The notes beneath the pieces were generated by a model. It was given only the letters and a program-made list of their open reading frames with translations, ran no database searches and was not told the origin of the DNA. Position numbers and translations under genes: made by a program. Positions 53,601-64,000 of a stretch of 64,000 bases of DNA are shown here, one piece after another (position 1 is the first letter of the stretch; each line of letters starts with the position of its first letter). This DNA comes from Meandrina meandrites (Eukaryota; Cnidaria; Anthozoa; Scleractinia; Meandrinidae): assembly GCA_963693305.1 (NCBI GenBank), contig OY855911.1, positions 31,078,939-31,142,938 of the forward strand, read 5' to 3'.

Positions 53601-56600
53601 ATATCTGCCTCCAGGTGTAGCCTGGCTTGCCCACCTCATCGCCCATGGTTCTCCTTCAGCTGTTCCCTGGACGGCCTTGGCTCCTCTTTCCCTGTGGGTT
53701 CCACCTCAGTACATGCCGATAACTTTGCTTGTTGGTTTTCTGAGGGCACTAGCTTGGACCATTATTCGATAGGAAACCATTCCCTCCGTGTCTTACAGTG
53801 CGGAAGTTGCAGTTTATATTTCAGTCTAATTTGTATCTTTTTTTTTTCAGGTAACGATCGCTCAAAGAGATCTGCACATGAAAGGAAATCTCGCGATACA
53901 AACACTGGCATTGATAATTATAAATACCTCAAAGCAGCGTTAATTGTACCTAAAAGTTACGAAGAGAAATATGGTGCAGACAAATATAAAACTATTCTTC
54001 TTGTCATTGCTAACCTGGTACGTATTCACATGTCCGTTACTACGTACACTAATGCAAACACGACAGTGCGATTGGCAGAATTGGAAAGTTTGTTTGCACA
54101 TGGACAATCTTGCTCTTTCAAACAGATATTTCCATCTGGGGTTTTTTGTCATTTGGGTAACCTTTGCTTATGATTGGGGGATGCGGCTCTTCATATCTCT
54201 TCCATATCTCTTCTTCCTGCCCCCTGGAGCGAGAGAGAGGGGAGCGGGAAGAAGAGAGATCCTGGGATCGAGGTTGGCACCAACGAATGGCAGTACGGCA
54301 CTACCTCTCTGGAACCGCTATTTCCATTCGCCCGCTGTAAACACTACCTCTATTGTTATTCAGGGCTTGGGGCATTGTTGTGACCTGTCATCTGTTGTTT
54401 AAAGAACCAATGAGATAACTTGTTCCGAGAGGTAGTGGGCGACCCACAAATGATCTTAAAATTAGTTTGAGGCGTGTTTGTTATTTGTTCGTTATTCGTT
54501 CTCCGTTATATCACTGTGCAGCAGTTTTCCTATATCCTGGTTGCACCACATCAAAATACCATTTAATTATTACACCTGTGTGATATCTCGTTAGGTTGCT
54601 GGTATGTTTCAAGATCCTTCTATAGGAGACATAAAGGTCTATTACGTCGTCACCAAGATCATTCTTCTCGAAACAACACAAACGGTATGCATCAGTGAAC
54701 AGTATAGTTGCATATATCGTGGCATCGTTATATTAATTGAGCGATTTCCACTTGAGTGTTGAAAGTAATTCACATTTGCTTTGGTTACCCTTAGTTACTA
54801 CGCTTAGTTACCGCTTAGTTACGCTAAGTTGTCGCACCACTTTCTTGACCAATAGGAAGTAAATCCAAACTCAATCATGACTCGCCTGCACGCGTTTTCC
54901 CGCGCTTCGTGCCGGCTATATGTATTTGTTTTGGGTTGTGATTGGTTCATTGGATTGTCCGCGTTCATTGTGTTTGGCCAAACTGTTTGCTTTGGTTTTG
55001 GTTTTACGACAATCAACCGAAAATCGCTCTAATTACGAATTTGCCTTATTACAAATAAAAAACGAATATCCCATCGGTAAAAAAATAGTTATATATTGAA
55101 CAGTTATCCTGTGAAGTATCGTGGATTATCATCGGGCAATTAGCGGTCAATGCTGTAGGCCGAGTTGGCTAACATTGGACGATATTTCCCAGGATTGAGG
55201 AAGATAATTGTTTTATTATTCAACGAATTGTCAACAGTTCCCATGTTGTTGAGTCTTCTTGAGCAAACTTTCAAATATGGCAAACTACGTTAACATAATC
55301 AAGTCACCCACCCCGATGATGACATAGTTGAAACGTTCAATTTTGTTAATTTTATTGTATTAAAGATGATTTCCAGTCCGAACTGCCCAATCTGGTAATG
55401 TTTACTAGCCAAAATGAGAATTTTAGGACAAACTTACCTTCTTCTTTATTATTAACGCCCGATATCCTGACAAAAGATTAATACCAGGTAAAGGAACCTC
55501 AACGTTATTCCAAAGCGACGTTTCAGCTCATCGAGCATTCTAAACGAAACAACCCATAACGGCGGACTTAGATACTTCATGTACACTATTACCGAAGTGT
55601 AACGTATCAACAAATTTTAAAACAGAAATGGAAACAAACCCCCAGACTGCGCAGTACGAGCTGTAAATCAGCTTTAACCCTGTATTTTCTTTCAAGCAAA
55701 TATGTTGACAGTTGTTATTGTCACTTGAGTTGTTGTTTTTGTACATCGTTGACGTTGTTATCTTTGTCGTATTCTTTTCGTTGTTGTTACTGCTGTGGTG
55801 GTGGTGGTGGTGGAGGTAAATGTTCTTGTTGCTGCCGTTGTTGAACCTCTTTCTTTCGGTACTCAGGCCAGTTTCAGTGCATCGGACTCCGATTCAACAA
55901 AGCTGAATAGACTGGTGAGATATGTGAATCCGCCCATGCCGAAGGAATTTGACGTATTTAGCTACGTGTCAAAGTACGTATGTTTATCTTCTTTTTTTTT
56001 TAAGGTGGGGCTTTTAAGAGACATGCCAAGAGGGGGCCCACGGTGTCGGAGAAAAAATGTGGAGCCCGAATGGCTAAAAATAATTCAATCAAGCGAGTTT
56101 AATCCGGGGCCCCGATTACTGAGCGTTTGCTAAAGAAATATTTTAATGTTAATCCCTATTACTAGCCGCTCAGGGTTAGAAACCCGCAAATCAAGCGCTG
56201 GCTGCTCTTAAAAGGGAAAATGTTTAGTGATGTTTGGATAAATTGTAGGTTTTGGACTGCAATCAAAGAGCGCGCGCGCGGTCGTGTTCCATCAGCGAAT
56301 AGAAAACAATGAGAGAACCAAGTAGATTCGCGGATTTCCAACTGAACATATGGCCGAGTTTTTACTAATATTATTCAGCATAAACCAGTTGCCGACTTTT
56401 AGGCAAACTATCAATCTGATTGGCTACGCAAGGGAGGTGTTATTTTCGATAGACCGCCCTGGGAGCGCGCACAAATAAAGTTTCCGAAGTCACAAATAAA
56501 CCGCGAATGGATCGGTCTCTGGGTTATGCTAAAGCAATTACACGGCTTGCTGTCTTTTTCTATCGACTTTTCACAGTTGAATAGGTTTCTATTGTTGAAA

Positions 56601-59600
56601 CCTCTTGCTTGTCGACTAGTTGTTTAATATTTGATAACCTAGTCCACAACGAAAAGGAAAGTTCTGCTTTACTTTGGCGCGCGCGTTAAGAGAGGATAGA
56701 TGCATTGATTTGTCAATAAAGTTTTAAAAGAGCCATTATTAATAATAAGTACTTGATTGAACTAGCTGGTTCCGTCGGTATTGATCTCCTTTCTTTTCTA
56801 CAATTTTATGAACCGAGCAAATCCAATTTTGGAAAAATTTTAAAAGTTACCAATTCAATTAATTTCTACAAATATTTATCTATCTGTTTGTTTATTTCTT
56901 TTCAGTAAAATCCCCACTGGAGGTAAGACCTTTTGTTCTGTCTAATAGTGCTAGTTTATTTTATCATGCCTTGGCGTGCTTATTGCCAATCAAATTTAAA
57001 AGAACTTTGAAATCCATTCGGCTGCTGCGTAATTTGCATTTCACCCAGTTCTAAATTATTACTTCTTTGTGAAATATATCAAACACGAGAGAGTGTTTCA
57101 TCGCATTTCCCAAAACCGAGAAAAGAGTTGAAAATAAGACGCACAGTGGAGTATTTTTGACGAATTTCGAAGCTTTTTGGAAAGGTGATGAAACACTCCC
57201 TCGAACCAATCGAAACTAGACTACGAAGAAAACAAAAATATAAAATAGTAAAAATCTATGCTAATAGGCCGTTTTTGTATTATCGGTATTGGACTGGAGC
57301 TAGCTTGCAATGGAGGCTAATGTCGGGAATATCATTAACAAGAGCTTTGCGTGATTTGCATTTGTAAAGATTGCACGCATTAGCCTCAATTGCAAGCTAG
57401 TTCCAGTCCAATACCGAGAATACGAAAACAATCTATTAAGATTGCATATATATCCAAACCCCCGCCAGGGTTCTGATTTCCTTTGTTTTAGCTTGATGAA
57501 TTATGAATGAGTTTAAGATATTATTATCCCCGTTCCTATCTCCCAGGTCTCGCCAATGTCAACCAAATGTGCTCCGATGGAAGTGGTAACGTTCAAGCCG
57601 ATCTCGGTCTTCAAACTGCACTTCACGTCGCACATGAGATAGGTCACAAGTAAGTGGGTGATGACAGGGCCACCCGTCCCTGCTAGCCGGCGAAGCCTTT
57701 GTACGAGAAACAGGTGGCTCATGAGATGCATGATTTGATTGGCTAGATTTTAACAAAGGGAACTTAAATCAAGCCAATCAAATCAGCCGTTATACACTCA
57801 CTTATACAAGGAAATTTTGTGCTGGTCTCCTTAGCAACCGTCATTTGGGTCGTTACGCAACTTTTTCCATTTGGAAAAGGCTTCTCCCGGAGTTCTAAGC
57901 ATAAAGTGACCACCTTATTTACTAAATCAGGAAAATTAGTAATCTAGGATCGTTTTAGGTAGACTTGGGAAAGTTAAGGGGGGAGACTCTTAACTACAGA
58001 TCTGGAGCAGTTTCCAAGGAATGGCTGAAGACTATATTTTGAAGCAAGCGATTTTTAAGCTTTTTGTAACGCTAAATGGTGAATTTTATTTGGGGGTACA
58101 TCTGCTTTGAAAAATATATCATTGCGCGTGCGAAACTAGTGCCAGTCCCAAACCGCGCGTTGGAATTTAAAATCCCTAAAACTCCACGGAAACAAGGTAA
58201 AGTTCCGATTTCTCTTACGAATCAGAGATAACGTAGCCGTCTTTATAATCTGACGTATGTTTTTACCGTTTACACAAAAAAAGGAAACGCTACTGATGAA
58301 AGTCTGTAAATATGAGCGTATATTAGGCCATAACTCTTATAATAATGAGAATTTCATGAAAACGATACGTCACAATACGCATGTGGACGTTCTTTATCTA
58401 TTGACGCTCATTTTAATTTTAAAATCTATCCGCCGTTTGAGTTTTAGGGTTTATTCTGTTCTGGTCACGTGACGCGTTGAATATGACCGTGACTTGAAAC
58501 TCTTGGAGGAATCTTCAATAGAACAAACTTGTGCAAAAAGCTTATCTGTATGAGGTTTTGTTTCCAAAATATAGCAATTAGAAACCTGCGTTAGAAACAA
58601 ATTGCTAGTTAAGAGTCACCCCCCTTAAACAGACATCCTGGAACGTTCGCTAACTGAAATTTTTCCCAAAGGTTTTTAATTGACTAATCAACCATGTTCA
58701 GACGACGCTTGTTTTGACCGGGTGACGGCAATTGAAATTTGGAGGACGTATAGCTAGTCCAAAAATTCTCCATCACGTTGGCAACATGAAATGATGACGT
58801 CATATAAATTGGAAATTACGGAATCGTGTAACTTGGAAATTGTGACGTCATTTCTATCAGGGGTACCCAATGGATGGATCATCTCGGTGAATATCTGTTC
58901 GGAAGGCCTGTTATCCCCTCAGATTTTCTGTAGTGAAATGTCACCTCATGATATGGGAAAAACACCTGTTGTTTTTGGAGAGGTAAATATTTTGGGTACG
59001 GGAAAACGCCAGCTTGGGAGCTGTTAACTTTCCGACAATCGGGTAATAAGATTTCGTTCCCTTAAAGTTTCTGCCACTTTAATATTCACCCAGGGAATCC
59101 GAAAATATTTTTTAACTGTGTTGGTTTATACAAATATCCCTTTAAACGGCCTTAAACGATACGGGAAAACAGTACAACGGCTGTCCAAGACTTTTGACTA
59201 AATTTCCTCGTTGAGTGCTCCTCTTCTATGGTCTGAATTAATTATTTCTCTACAGTCCGCCGTCTTGAATTTCTTGCATTTTATCATTAGGTCTGAAAAG
59301 TACCAAAACTGATTGAAAGTAATCAAAACTAATAAAATGATGCTAAAATAATCTGAAAAACGTAAGATTTACTCCATGAAACAACGCGAAAAATTATAAT
59401 TTCACAAAAACAAAGCGGCGTCGCATCAAGTTCAGTAAACAGTGACATATCCTACAAAATGGTTTCCGGATAACTGTTGTCTAATTTTACTATAATTCTT
59501 AAGAAATTTCCTTCAAATAATTATTTCCATATTTTACGCTAACTTTATGCTTTAGTGAAGTGAACCAAAGCATAGGACTGAATTATTATTTGAAACTTGC

Positions 59601-62600
59601 AGCCGTGTACACACTCTTATCAGTTCATTCAACAATTCCGAGTTTAAGAGTCGCGCACGGTGAATGTTCTTCTTTTTGTCCACTCGGGAATTTAATATTC
59701 TAGTATTATTTCTAACTCTTCCTCCGAAACTCCCGAGAAACGAGTCAGCATGATAATTTTGTTGTGGACCTCCAGCCAATGTATACTAATGGCTGATAGT
59801 GTGCGAAAGCTCAGCCAATCAAATTGCAGCATTCTGCAGTAAAACATATAGTAGACTTCAACTTATACGCCTTATGTCCTTGTAGTTTTAATCTAGGTCA
59901 TGACAGCGACGAGGGATGCCATTCTAATCAATACATTATGGCCGCCTCTCTCCCGAGTGGCGTGTATGCTGCTCTATGGTCAAATTGTTCCCGGGAGGAC
60001 ATGCAAAAGTTTTTGAGGTAAGGGTGCTCTGCGGAACTAAACTATGTTCGTTTTGTTGGTGCATCAAGAAAATACCTTCAACTTAGTAACTTTCTAAAGG
60101 TCTCGATAAAAAAAACTTGTTTACCTAAGGGACTGTGCTGTTATTATCAGAAAACATACCCCATATCCCTACTATTTGAAGTCTGACATCCTAAACTTTA
60201 GACACTAAACTCGTGAGCTGCAACAGTTGGATTTCACTGTCTGATACTTTGTTTTTGGCATTTCCATGCTTCGCCTCGGACTTACGCAAATTTACAATCC
60301 TCCTTTCTCCGACCGTAAACAGGGGGAGGAGAATATGGATACTATTCTATACTATCCTACGTACAAGCAAAGTTATACCCCTCTCGACTCCCCCCTCCCC
60401 CACCGTAAAAAGGCAAGGGGGATGGATTCCCCCCTTTGTTTTGCCACCACCCCCCCCCCCCCCCCCCCTCTTCCCCAGTAAACGTCCGATGGTTAAGAAA
60501 AGAAATTTTCGATTTTAAATGCATTTCCTTAGGTTATGAAGCGCTCTGTCTTCGAACTCGAATAGAAATTTTTTTCTTCGGAATGTGATTTAGCTGTAGC
60601 TTGTCATTAACGCGTGTTTAATTTCACCGCAGTAACGAGGCACGGTCGTGGTGTTTAAAGGATAAACCGCCCAAATCTGGAATTCCAACTCTCTCCCCAG
60701 TGTATCACGGCAAACTCCCGGGGCAGATATTCAGTGGGAACGAGCAATGTGAAATGCAGTATGGCAATGGATGGATCATGTCACCGTATCAAAAGGTGTG
60801 CCATATTGATTTGTTAGTAAATATGACTTGGTTTGCACATAAAACTGCATAGCGCAAGATAAATTTGCTGGCAATGACCACTTTTCTTAACAACGTAGGT
60901 GCAAAATGTGGACACTTATTGGTCAACTACTCGATGAATAGTTATTTCAAATACCTTTGATCCCGGTTAAATTGATTAGCATGTGGTTGGACTGAGGTAT
61001 TACTTTGTTGTGTTTTTTTTTTCGCACTCAAGTACGGTATGTGCGATCAGAGAATGTAAAGACACACCTTTGTTAAATATGTCCTTTTTTGGCCGATAAG
61101 AACGATTGGTTTTTAGAAAACTGGTGTGCTTCGTCTACGGGGAAACGCATACCAATACGTGGATATGGCACTTCAACTTGACAAACTTGATGAAGGTAAA
61201 ATAACGGCGCTGGCGTTTTTCAAAAGCCGATGTTTCGCATATGTCTTCAGTGACTTTGTCTCTTGCATGTGAATACGAGAAATAAACTCTCATTACTATA
61301 GAACTTAGATTCTCTTGTTGAAAACACTCTTGTTGCATTAAATTTGATGACATAATTTCAGGGTACCTGTGGTTCGCTATACTGCTTCAAAGATGGCACT
61401 CAGTTGAGTAACGTTGCACCTGTTGTCGATGGGAGTCCCTGTGGAGTCCGTGAGGTGTGTTGAAGGCAATCACTGATTTTTTACAATTGTATGATACCGT
61501 AAATTTTCGAAAACAAGCCCTGGGTTGTGCTTATATTTACTCAACGCCCCATTCACATGGGCTTAATTCCGGGGAGGGCTTAGTTATACGGCAGGCGGGG
61601 GTGGGGGGTCGGTGCTTATCGAAAAAAATTGTTTCTTTTTTTGTTTTCTATTTATTTATTTATTTATTTATTTATTTATCTATTTATTTATTTATTTATT
61701 TATTTATTTTTGTTTGTTGTTGTTGTTTTTTGATGATGGGGGGGGGGGGGGGGGGGGCTTATTTTCAGTATTTTGCGGTAGCCAAAATAACTAAGGGAAA
61801 CGCGGTGGCCTAGTAGTTAGTGCGCTGAACACCGGATTGAATGGTCCAGGTTCGAGCCGGGATCATTGTGTTGTGTTCGAACGCACACTATTATTAAGGG
61901 GGGTGACTCTTAACTACCAATTTGTTTCTAAGGCAGGTTTCTAATTGCTATATTTTGGAAACAAAACATCATATAGATAAGTTTTTTGCACGAGTTTGTT
62001 CTATTGAAGATTCCTCCAAGAGTTTCAAGTCACGGTCATATTTAACGCGTCACGTGACCAGAACAGAATAAACCCTAAAACTCAAACGGCGGATAGATTT
62101 TAAAATTAAAATGAATGTCAATAGATAAAGAATGCCCACGTGCGTAATGTGACGTATCGTTTTTGTGAAATTCGCATTATTATAAGAGTTATGGCGTAAT
62201 AAACACTCATATTTACAGACTTTCATCAGTAGCGTTTCCTTTTTTCGTGTAAACGGTAAAAGCATACGTCAGATTGTTAAGACGGCCACGTTATCTCTGA
62301 TTCGTAAGAGAAATCGGAACTTTACCTTGTTTCCGTAGAGTTTTAGGGATTTTAAATTCTAACGCGCGGTTTGGGACTGGCACTAGTTTCGCACGCGCAA
62401 TGATATATTTTTTAAAGCAGGTGTACCCCCGAAAAAAAATTCACCATTTAGCGTCACAGAAAGCTTCAAAATTACTTGCTTCAAAATACAGTCTTCCGCA
62501 ATTCCTTAGCAACTGCTCCAGATCTGTAGTTAATAGTCTCCCCCCTTAAATAACTAAGGTCGAGGCGAGTGTTGCTCGCCGAACGTTGATAATAGTTTAT

Positions 62601-63802
62601 GACGAGAATCTAACGACTAAACGCATGCGTACTACTGGACTGAACTCAATTTGAAACATGTTTACGTATTGCTGGACTGCATGCCCAGATACCGCGCTTG
62701 AACCCTTGGAAATCATGCATTCCCAGCAAGTGTCCACTTTAGAAAATAATCTGTCGCGTGCGGTGCATGAGTACACACAAAAACTGTCGGCGCTAAACCA
62801 GGGAGGAAAATAGTACATAATTAACAATTAGATTATGAGCTCGAGATTTCTATGAGGTGATAGTTGATGAGGCCGCAGGCCGAATCAACTATCACCTCAT
62901 AGAAATTGAGAGTGAATAATCTAATTGTTTTAGTAGAATTCTGACTGAAATAAACGCAAATAATGGTTTCTAAAGTTTTCTACGCATTATCGAACTATTA
63001 AATGCTCTAACAAAATCGCACGCATTGAATTGTCCTTGGTAAATTTGCAGTTGTTTACGCGCGTGCACCCGTTTTTCAATAATTTCAAGCTTTTAAAAGT
63101 CAAGAAACCTCTAATGTCCTTCTTTTAGTCTTCTCGGGAATTTTTTTATCCATTTACATCTAAACTTCCTTTCAAAACTTCGGAAAAACGATAAAAACGT
63201 CGCATTTTGTGGACGACCTTCGGCAACTGCACACTAATGGCTGATAGTGTTCAATAGCTCAGCCAATCACATTGCAGCATTTGCATTAGTGTACTAGTAG
63301 AATTCTACTAATTACAGTTAGACTACGAGTCCACGTTCTTTGAGTGAATAGCCAATAGGCGCATCCGACTTGACTATTCTTTCTGTCTTATAATTTAATT
63401 GTTTTAGTGGCCACTCTGAGAGATTGCAGTCCAAACGTCTCAATTTTATCAATTATTTTAAGCCAGAACTGAACAGTAATCTATCTTTTAAGAGCAACAC
63501 GCTCTCGCGCTTGTGTTCTATCAGCAAATACAACAACACAATAACCCCGGCCAGGACTCGAACCCGGACCGTTTGACCCGGAGTCCGGTGCGCTTTACCA
63601 TTAGGCCACCGTGCCTCCTACAACTACTACTAACAGTGAGACGCATTGTCTTTCTGCAGTGGTGCATCGGTGGAAGATGCGTGGACAATGGTAAACCAAA
63701 AATCCATGGAGGTTGGAGCGCGTGGCCCTCTGTTTACTCGTCATGTACCCGGCCTTGTGGCGGAGGAGTGCAATACAGAACGCGTGTTTGTAGAAACCCT
63801 GT
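50626..63802 (+). CDS. ADAMTS-type secreted metalloprotease, 14 exons (about 546 aa), continues off right edge
   Basis: Exons: 50626-50692, 51593-51615, 51989-52055, 52223-52527, 52944-53106, 53851-54017, 54595-54684, 55867-55973, 56906-56922, 57547-57649, 59886-60017, 60633-60795, 61362-61454, 63660-63802; the frame is continuous across all junctions. Order of parts: signal peptide (MHHSLCNW then a hydrophobic run), M12B-type prodomain ([37 protein letters not shown]), furin-type RSKR (212-215), metalloprotease with HEIGHNFNLGHD (365-376) and Met-turn YIM (386-388), disintegrin-like region, first TSP type-1 repeat. It should be secreted, processed, and cleave extracellular-matrix proteins. 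The HxFNxxHD form recalls the ADAMTS1/4/8/15 motif, but the subfamily is not decided. Two microexons (23 and 17 nt) are needed. The donor after 53106 (GTCTGC) is weak. A 5' UTR intron may end at 50615. Spacer and further TSP repeats lie outside the window. Confidence 0.87.
52661..52905 (+). mobile_element. tRNA-derived SINE, nearly full length
   Basis: Begins GGGAGGCGCGGTGGCCTAAT (tRNA-like A-box region), continues with GTGTTGTGTTCTTAGG and CTCTCCACCC, and has the conserved 3' part GATGGACTAGCATCCCGTCC plus GGGGGAGTAGCAATACTCC. It is in sense orientation in the ADAMTS gene and ends about 40 bp before exon 5. Confidence 0.7.
53363..53464. repeat. Three tandem 34-bp repeats
   Basis: Units 53363-53396, 53397-53430 and 53431-53464, each with GCCCGTTC-CACTGTAA-ATAC-AATCCT. 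They differ at a few positions. In intron 5 of the ADAMTS gene. Confidence 0.9.
54775..55015. repeat. Dispersed repeat, copy 2 (first copy at 35290-35505)
   Basis: Shares CGCGTTTTCCCGCGCTTCGT, TGATTGGTTCATTGGATTGT-CCGCG and a GGTTTTAC end with copy 1. It lies in intron 7 of the ADAMTS gene. Confidence 0.5.
57271..57429. mobile_element. Foldback MITE, about 159 bp, in intron 9 of the ADAMTS gene
   Basis: Arms of about 52 bp (57271-57322 and 57378-57429) pair with a few mismatches; the core is GGTATTGGACTGGAGCTAGC against its complement. The spacer is 55 nt. Confidence 0.8.
57730..57783. repeat. Short inverted repeat
   Basis: TGATTTGATTGGCT and its complement AGCCAATCAAATCA about 26 bp apart, in the ADAMTS intron after the HEIGH exon. 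Confidence 0.6.
57974..58628. mobile_element. TTAA-flanked non-autonomous transposon, copy B
   Basis: Starts TTAAGGGGGGAGACTCTTAA and ends CTAGTTAAGAGTCACC then CCCCTTAA. It is the near-complete inverse of copy C (61894-62549), sharing ACAGATCTGGAGCAG, GACTGGCACTAGTTTCGCAC (in inverse) and the AAAAAGGAAACGCTACTGAT block. In the intron between the HEIGH exon and the FNLGHD exon of the ADAMTS gene. Confidence 0.85.
60446..60468. repeat. Poly-C tract
   Basis: Uninterrupted C run of more than 20 bases in an ADAMTS intron. Confidence 0.9.
61650..61757. repeat. (TTTA)n array followed by poly-G
   Basis: TTTA units over 61650-61710 and a G run at 61738-61757. The matching YLFI-repeat frames are not genes. 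Confidence 0.9.
61795..61885 (+). mobile_element. tRNA-derived SINE head, cut off next to transposon copy C
   Basis: AAACGCGGTGGCCTAGTAGT-TAGTGCGC (A-box region) and GGTTCGAGCC (B-box), then GATCATTGTGTTGTGTTCG. The SINE stops about ten bases before transposon copy C, and no continuation was recognised after it. Confidence 0.65.
61894..62549. mobile_element. TTAA-flanked non-autonomous transposon, copy C
   Basis: Starts TTAAGGGGGGTGACTCTTAA and ends TTAATAGTCTCCCCCCTTAA. It is the inverse of copy B with high similarity along 650 bp, and matches copy A more distantly. In the intron before exon 14 of the ADAMTS gene. Confidence 0.85.
62826..62927. mobile_element. Foldback MITE with 44-bp arms
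   Basis: CAATTAGATTATGAGCTCGA...TAGTTGAT (62826-62869) pairs with 62884-62927 around the centre GAGGCCGCAGGCCG. The right flank sequence is shared with the hairpin at 32682. The A/T-rich sequence downstream (to about 63300) also shares GCTCAGCCAATCA-CATTGCAGCA with 59763-59845. Confidence 0.75.
63528..63619 (-). mobile_element. tRNA-derived SINE head (minus strand)
   Basis: On the minus strand: GGAGGCACGGTGGCCTAATG (A-box), GGGTTCGAGTCC (B-box), then GGCCGGGGTTATTGTGTTG. It can be folded like a tRNA, but the sequence after the B-box is that of the SINE, not a tRNA 3' end. It ends 40 bp before exon 14. Confidence 0.65.
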
Positions 63803-64000
63803 GTAAGTTTACACAGCCTTGTACCCAGGTGTTCCCTTCCCGCTTACCGATTTTGCGCGAAATTTCGTGACGTCACCGAATGACGCTAACCCGTTCCTAG
63901 GCCCTTAGGTCAACCTCGCGCTCGCCTGAGAGAGGAGGAGAACGCCTAGGGACTAGGTTGCTAAAGTTACAGACTTCATTAACTGCGGGAATATCCAGTT

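Larger units (their letters stand above)
50626..53867 (+). other. ADAMTS signal peptide and prodomain exons
   Basis: Exon 1 (50626-50692) encodes Met plus a hydrophobic stretch ([10 protein letters not shown]), typical of a signal peptide. Microexon 2 (51593-51615) encodes DAVRESKK. Exon 3 (51989-52055) has [16 protein letters not shown], exon 4 (52223-52527) IPEYDV and SDPDSLVAV, and exon 5 (52944-53106) [16 protein letters not shown] and PHLIYR. These match the order of conserved blocks in ADAMTS prodomains. RSKR at the start of exon 6 is the expected furin-type cleavage site. Confidence 0.8.
53868..60017 (+). other. ADAMTS zinc metalloprotease catalytic domain
   Basis: The domain begins after RSKR in exon 6 and continues through [19 protein letters not shown] (exon 7), exon 8, a 17-nt microexon (56906-56922) and exon 10, ending in HEIGH. 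The zinc motif is completed only by splicing: exon 10 ends CAC-AA and exon 11 (from 59886) starts T-TTT-AAT, giving HEIGHNFNLGHD with three zinc-binding His and the catalytic Glu 366. The Met-turn (YIM) lies in exon 11. All catalytic residues are present, so an active protease is expected. Confidence 0.85.
60633..63802 (+). other. ADAMTS disintegrin-like region and first TSP1 repeat
   Basis: Exon 12 (60633-60795) contains [17 protein letters not shown]. Exon 13 (61362-61454) contains GTCGSLYC and VVDGSPCG. Exon 14 (63660-63802) contains WCIGGRCV, then the TSP type-1 repeat [20 protein letters not shown] and YRTRVCRN. Cys spacing and the [12 protein letters not shown] motifs are those of the central TSP1 repeat of ADAMTS proteins. 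The donor after 63802 is GTAAGT, so coding sequence continues to the right. Confidence 0.82.

Noticed and set aside
59886..59896. Acceptor at ATCTAG (exon from 59897) for the zinc-motif exon
   Set aside because: It would give a TGA stop right after HEIGH; the acceptor at TGTAG (59885) gives the family motif HEIGHNFNLGHD.
61117..61196. Possible extra ADAMTS exon containing GTGTGCTTCGTC
   Set aside because: Exon 12 joins exon 13 directly in frame and in family order; including this segment would interrupt the disintegrin-like region with unrelated residues.
63542..63618. tRNA gene on the minus strand
   Set aside because: A- and B-boxes are good, but the downstream GGGGTTATTGTGTTG and the similar heads at 52661 and 61795 show it is a SINE head.

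Overview
The window is nuclear DNA of an animal, most likely an anthozoan cnidarian (coral-like). It is AT-rich, has GT-AG introns of a few hundred bases to several kb, and carries dense short non-autonomous DNA transposons, tRNA-derived SINEs and microsatellites. Its three kinase genes belong to a GTPase-kinase family that I recall as strongly expanded in corals. The organism call is inference; nothing was searched.

Left half (1-33.5 kb): three paralogous genes encode a dynamin-type GTPase followed by helical/coiled-coil sequence and, in the two complete genes, a C-terminal protein-kinase domain (DSTYK/'Dusty'-like). Gene 1 (minus, 2680 down to 922 and off the left edge) and gene 2 (plus, 3404-12688, 8 exons, 1050 aa) are head to head across about 720 bp. 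Gene 3 (plus, 22523-33455, 8 exons, 1007 aa) follows about 10 kb downstream. All splice phases agree (0,1,0,0,2,2,0), so they arose by duplication. Gene 2 keeps the main kinase catalytic residues, with DVG in place of DFG. Gene 3 has an intact GTPase motif set and a strongly hydrophobic membrane-type segment, but its kinase domain is degenerate (HGD for HRD, N-V-C for D-F-G, no glycine loop) and looks like a pseudokinase.

Middle (12.7-22.5 kb and 33.5-50.6 kb): no host gene is recognised. There is a broken PIF/Harbinger transposase with a Myb/SANT-like companion, a roughly 5 kb TTAA-flanked element, a LINE 3' end, a diverged duplication (38.6-43.1 kb), several MITEs, and a foldback element inserted into another foldback element with an 8-bp target-site duplication.

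Right part (50.6-64 kb): 14 exons of a secreted ADAMTS-type metalloprotease on the plus strand: signal peptide, prodomain with a furin-type site, zinc metalloprotease with HEIGHNFNLGHD, disintegrin-like region and the first thrombospondin type-1 repeat. It runs off the right edge. Its introns hold SINEs and two of the three copies of a TTAA-flanked ~650 bp transposon family, whose third copy lies in an intron of gene 3.

All exon boundaries were derived by eye from splice consensus, reading-frame continuity and comparison between paralogues.
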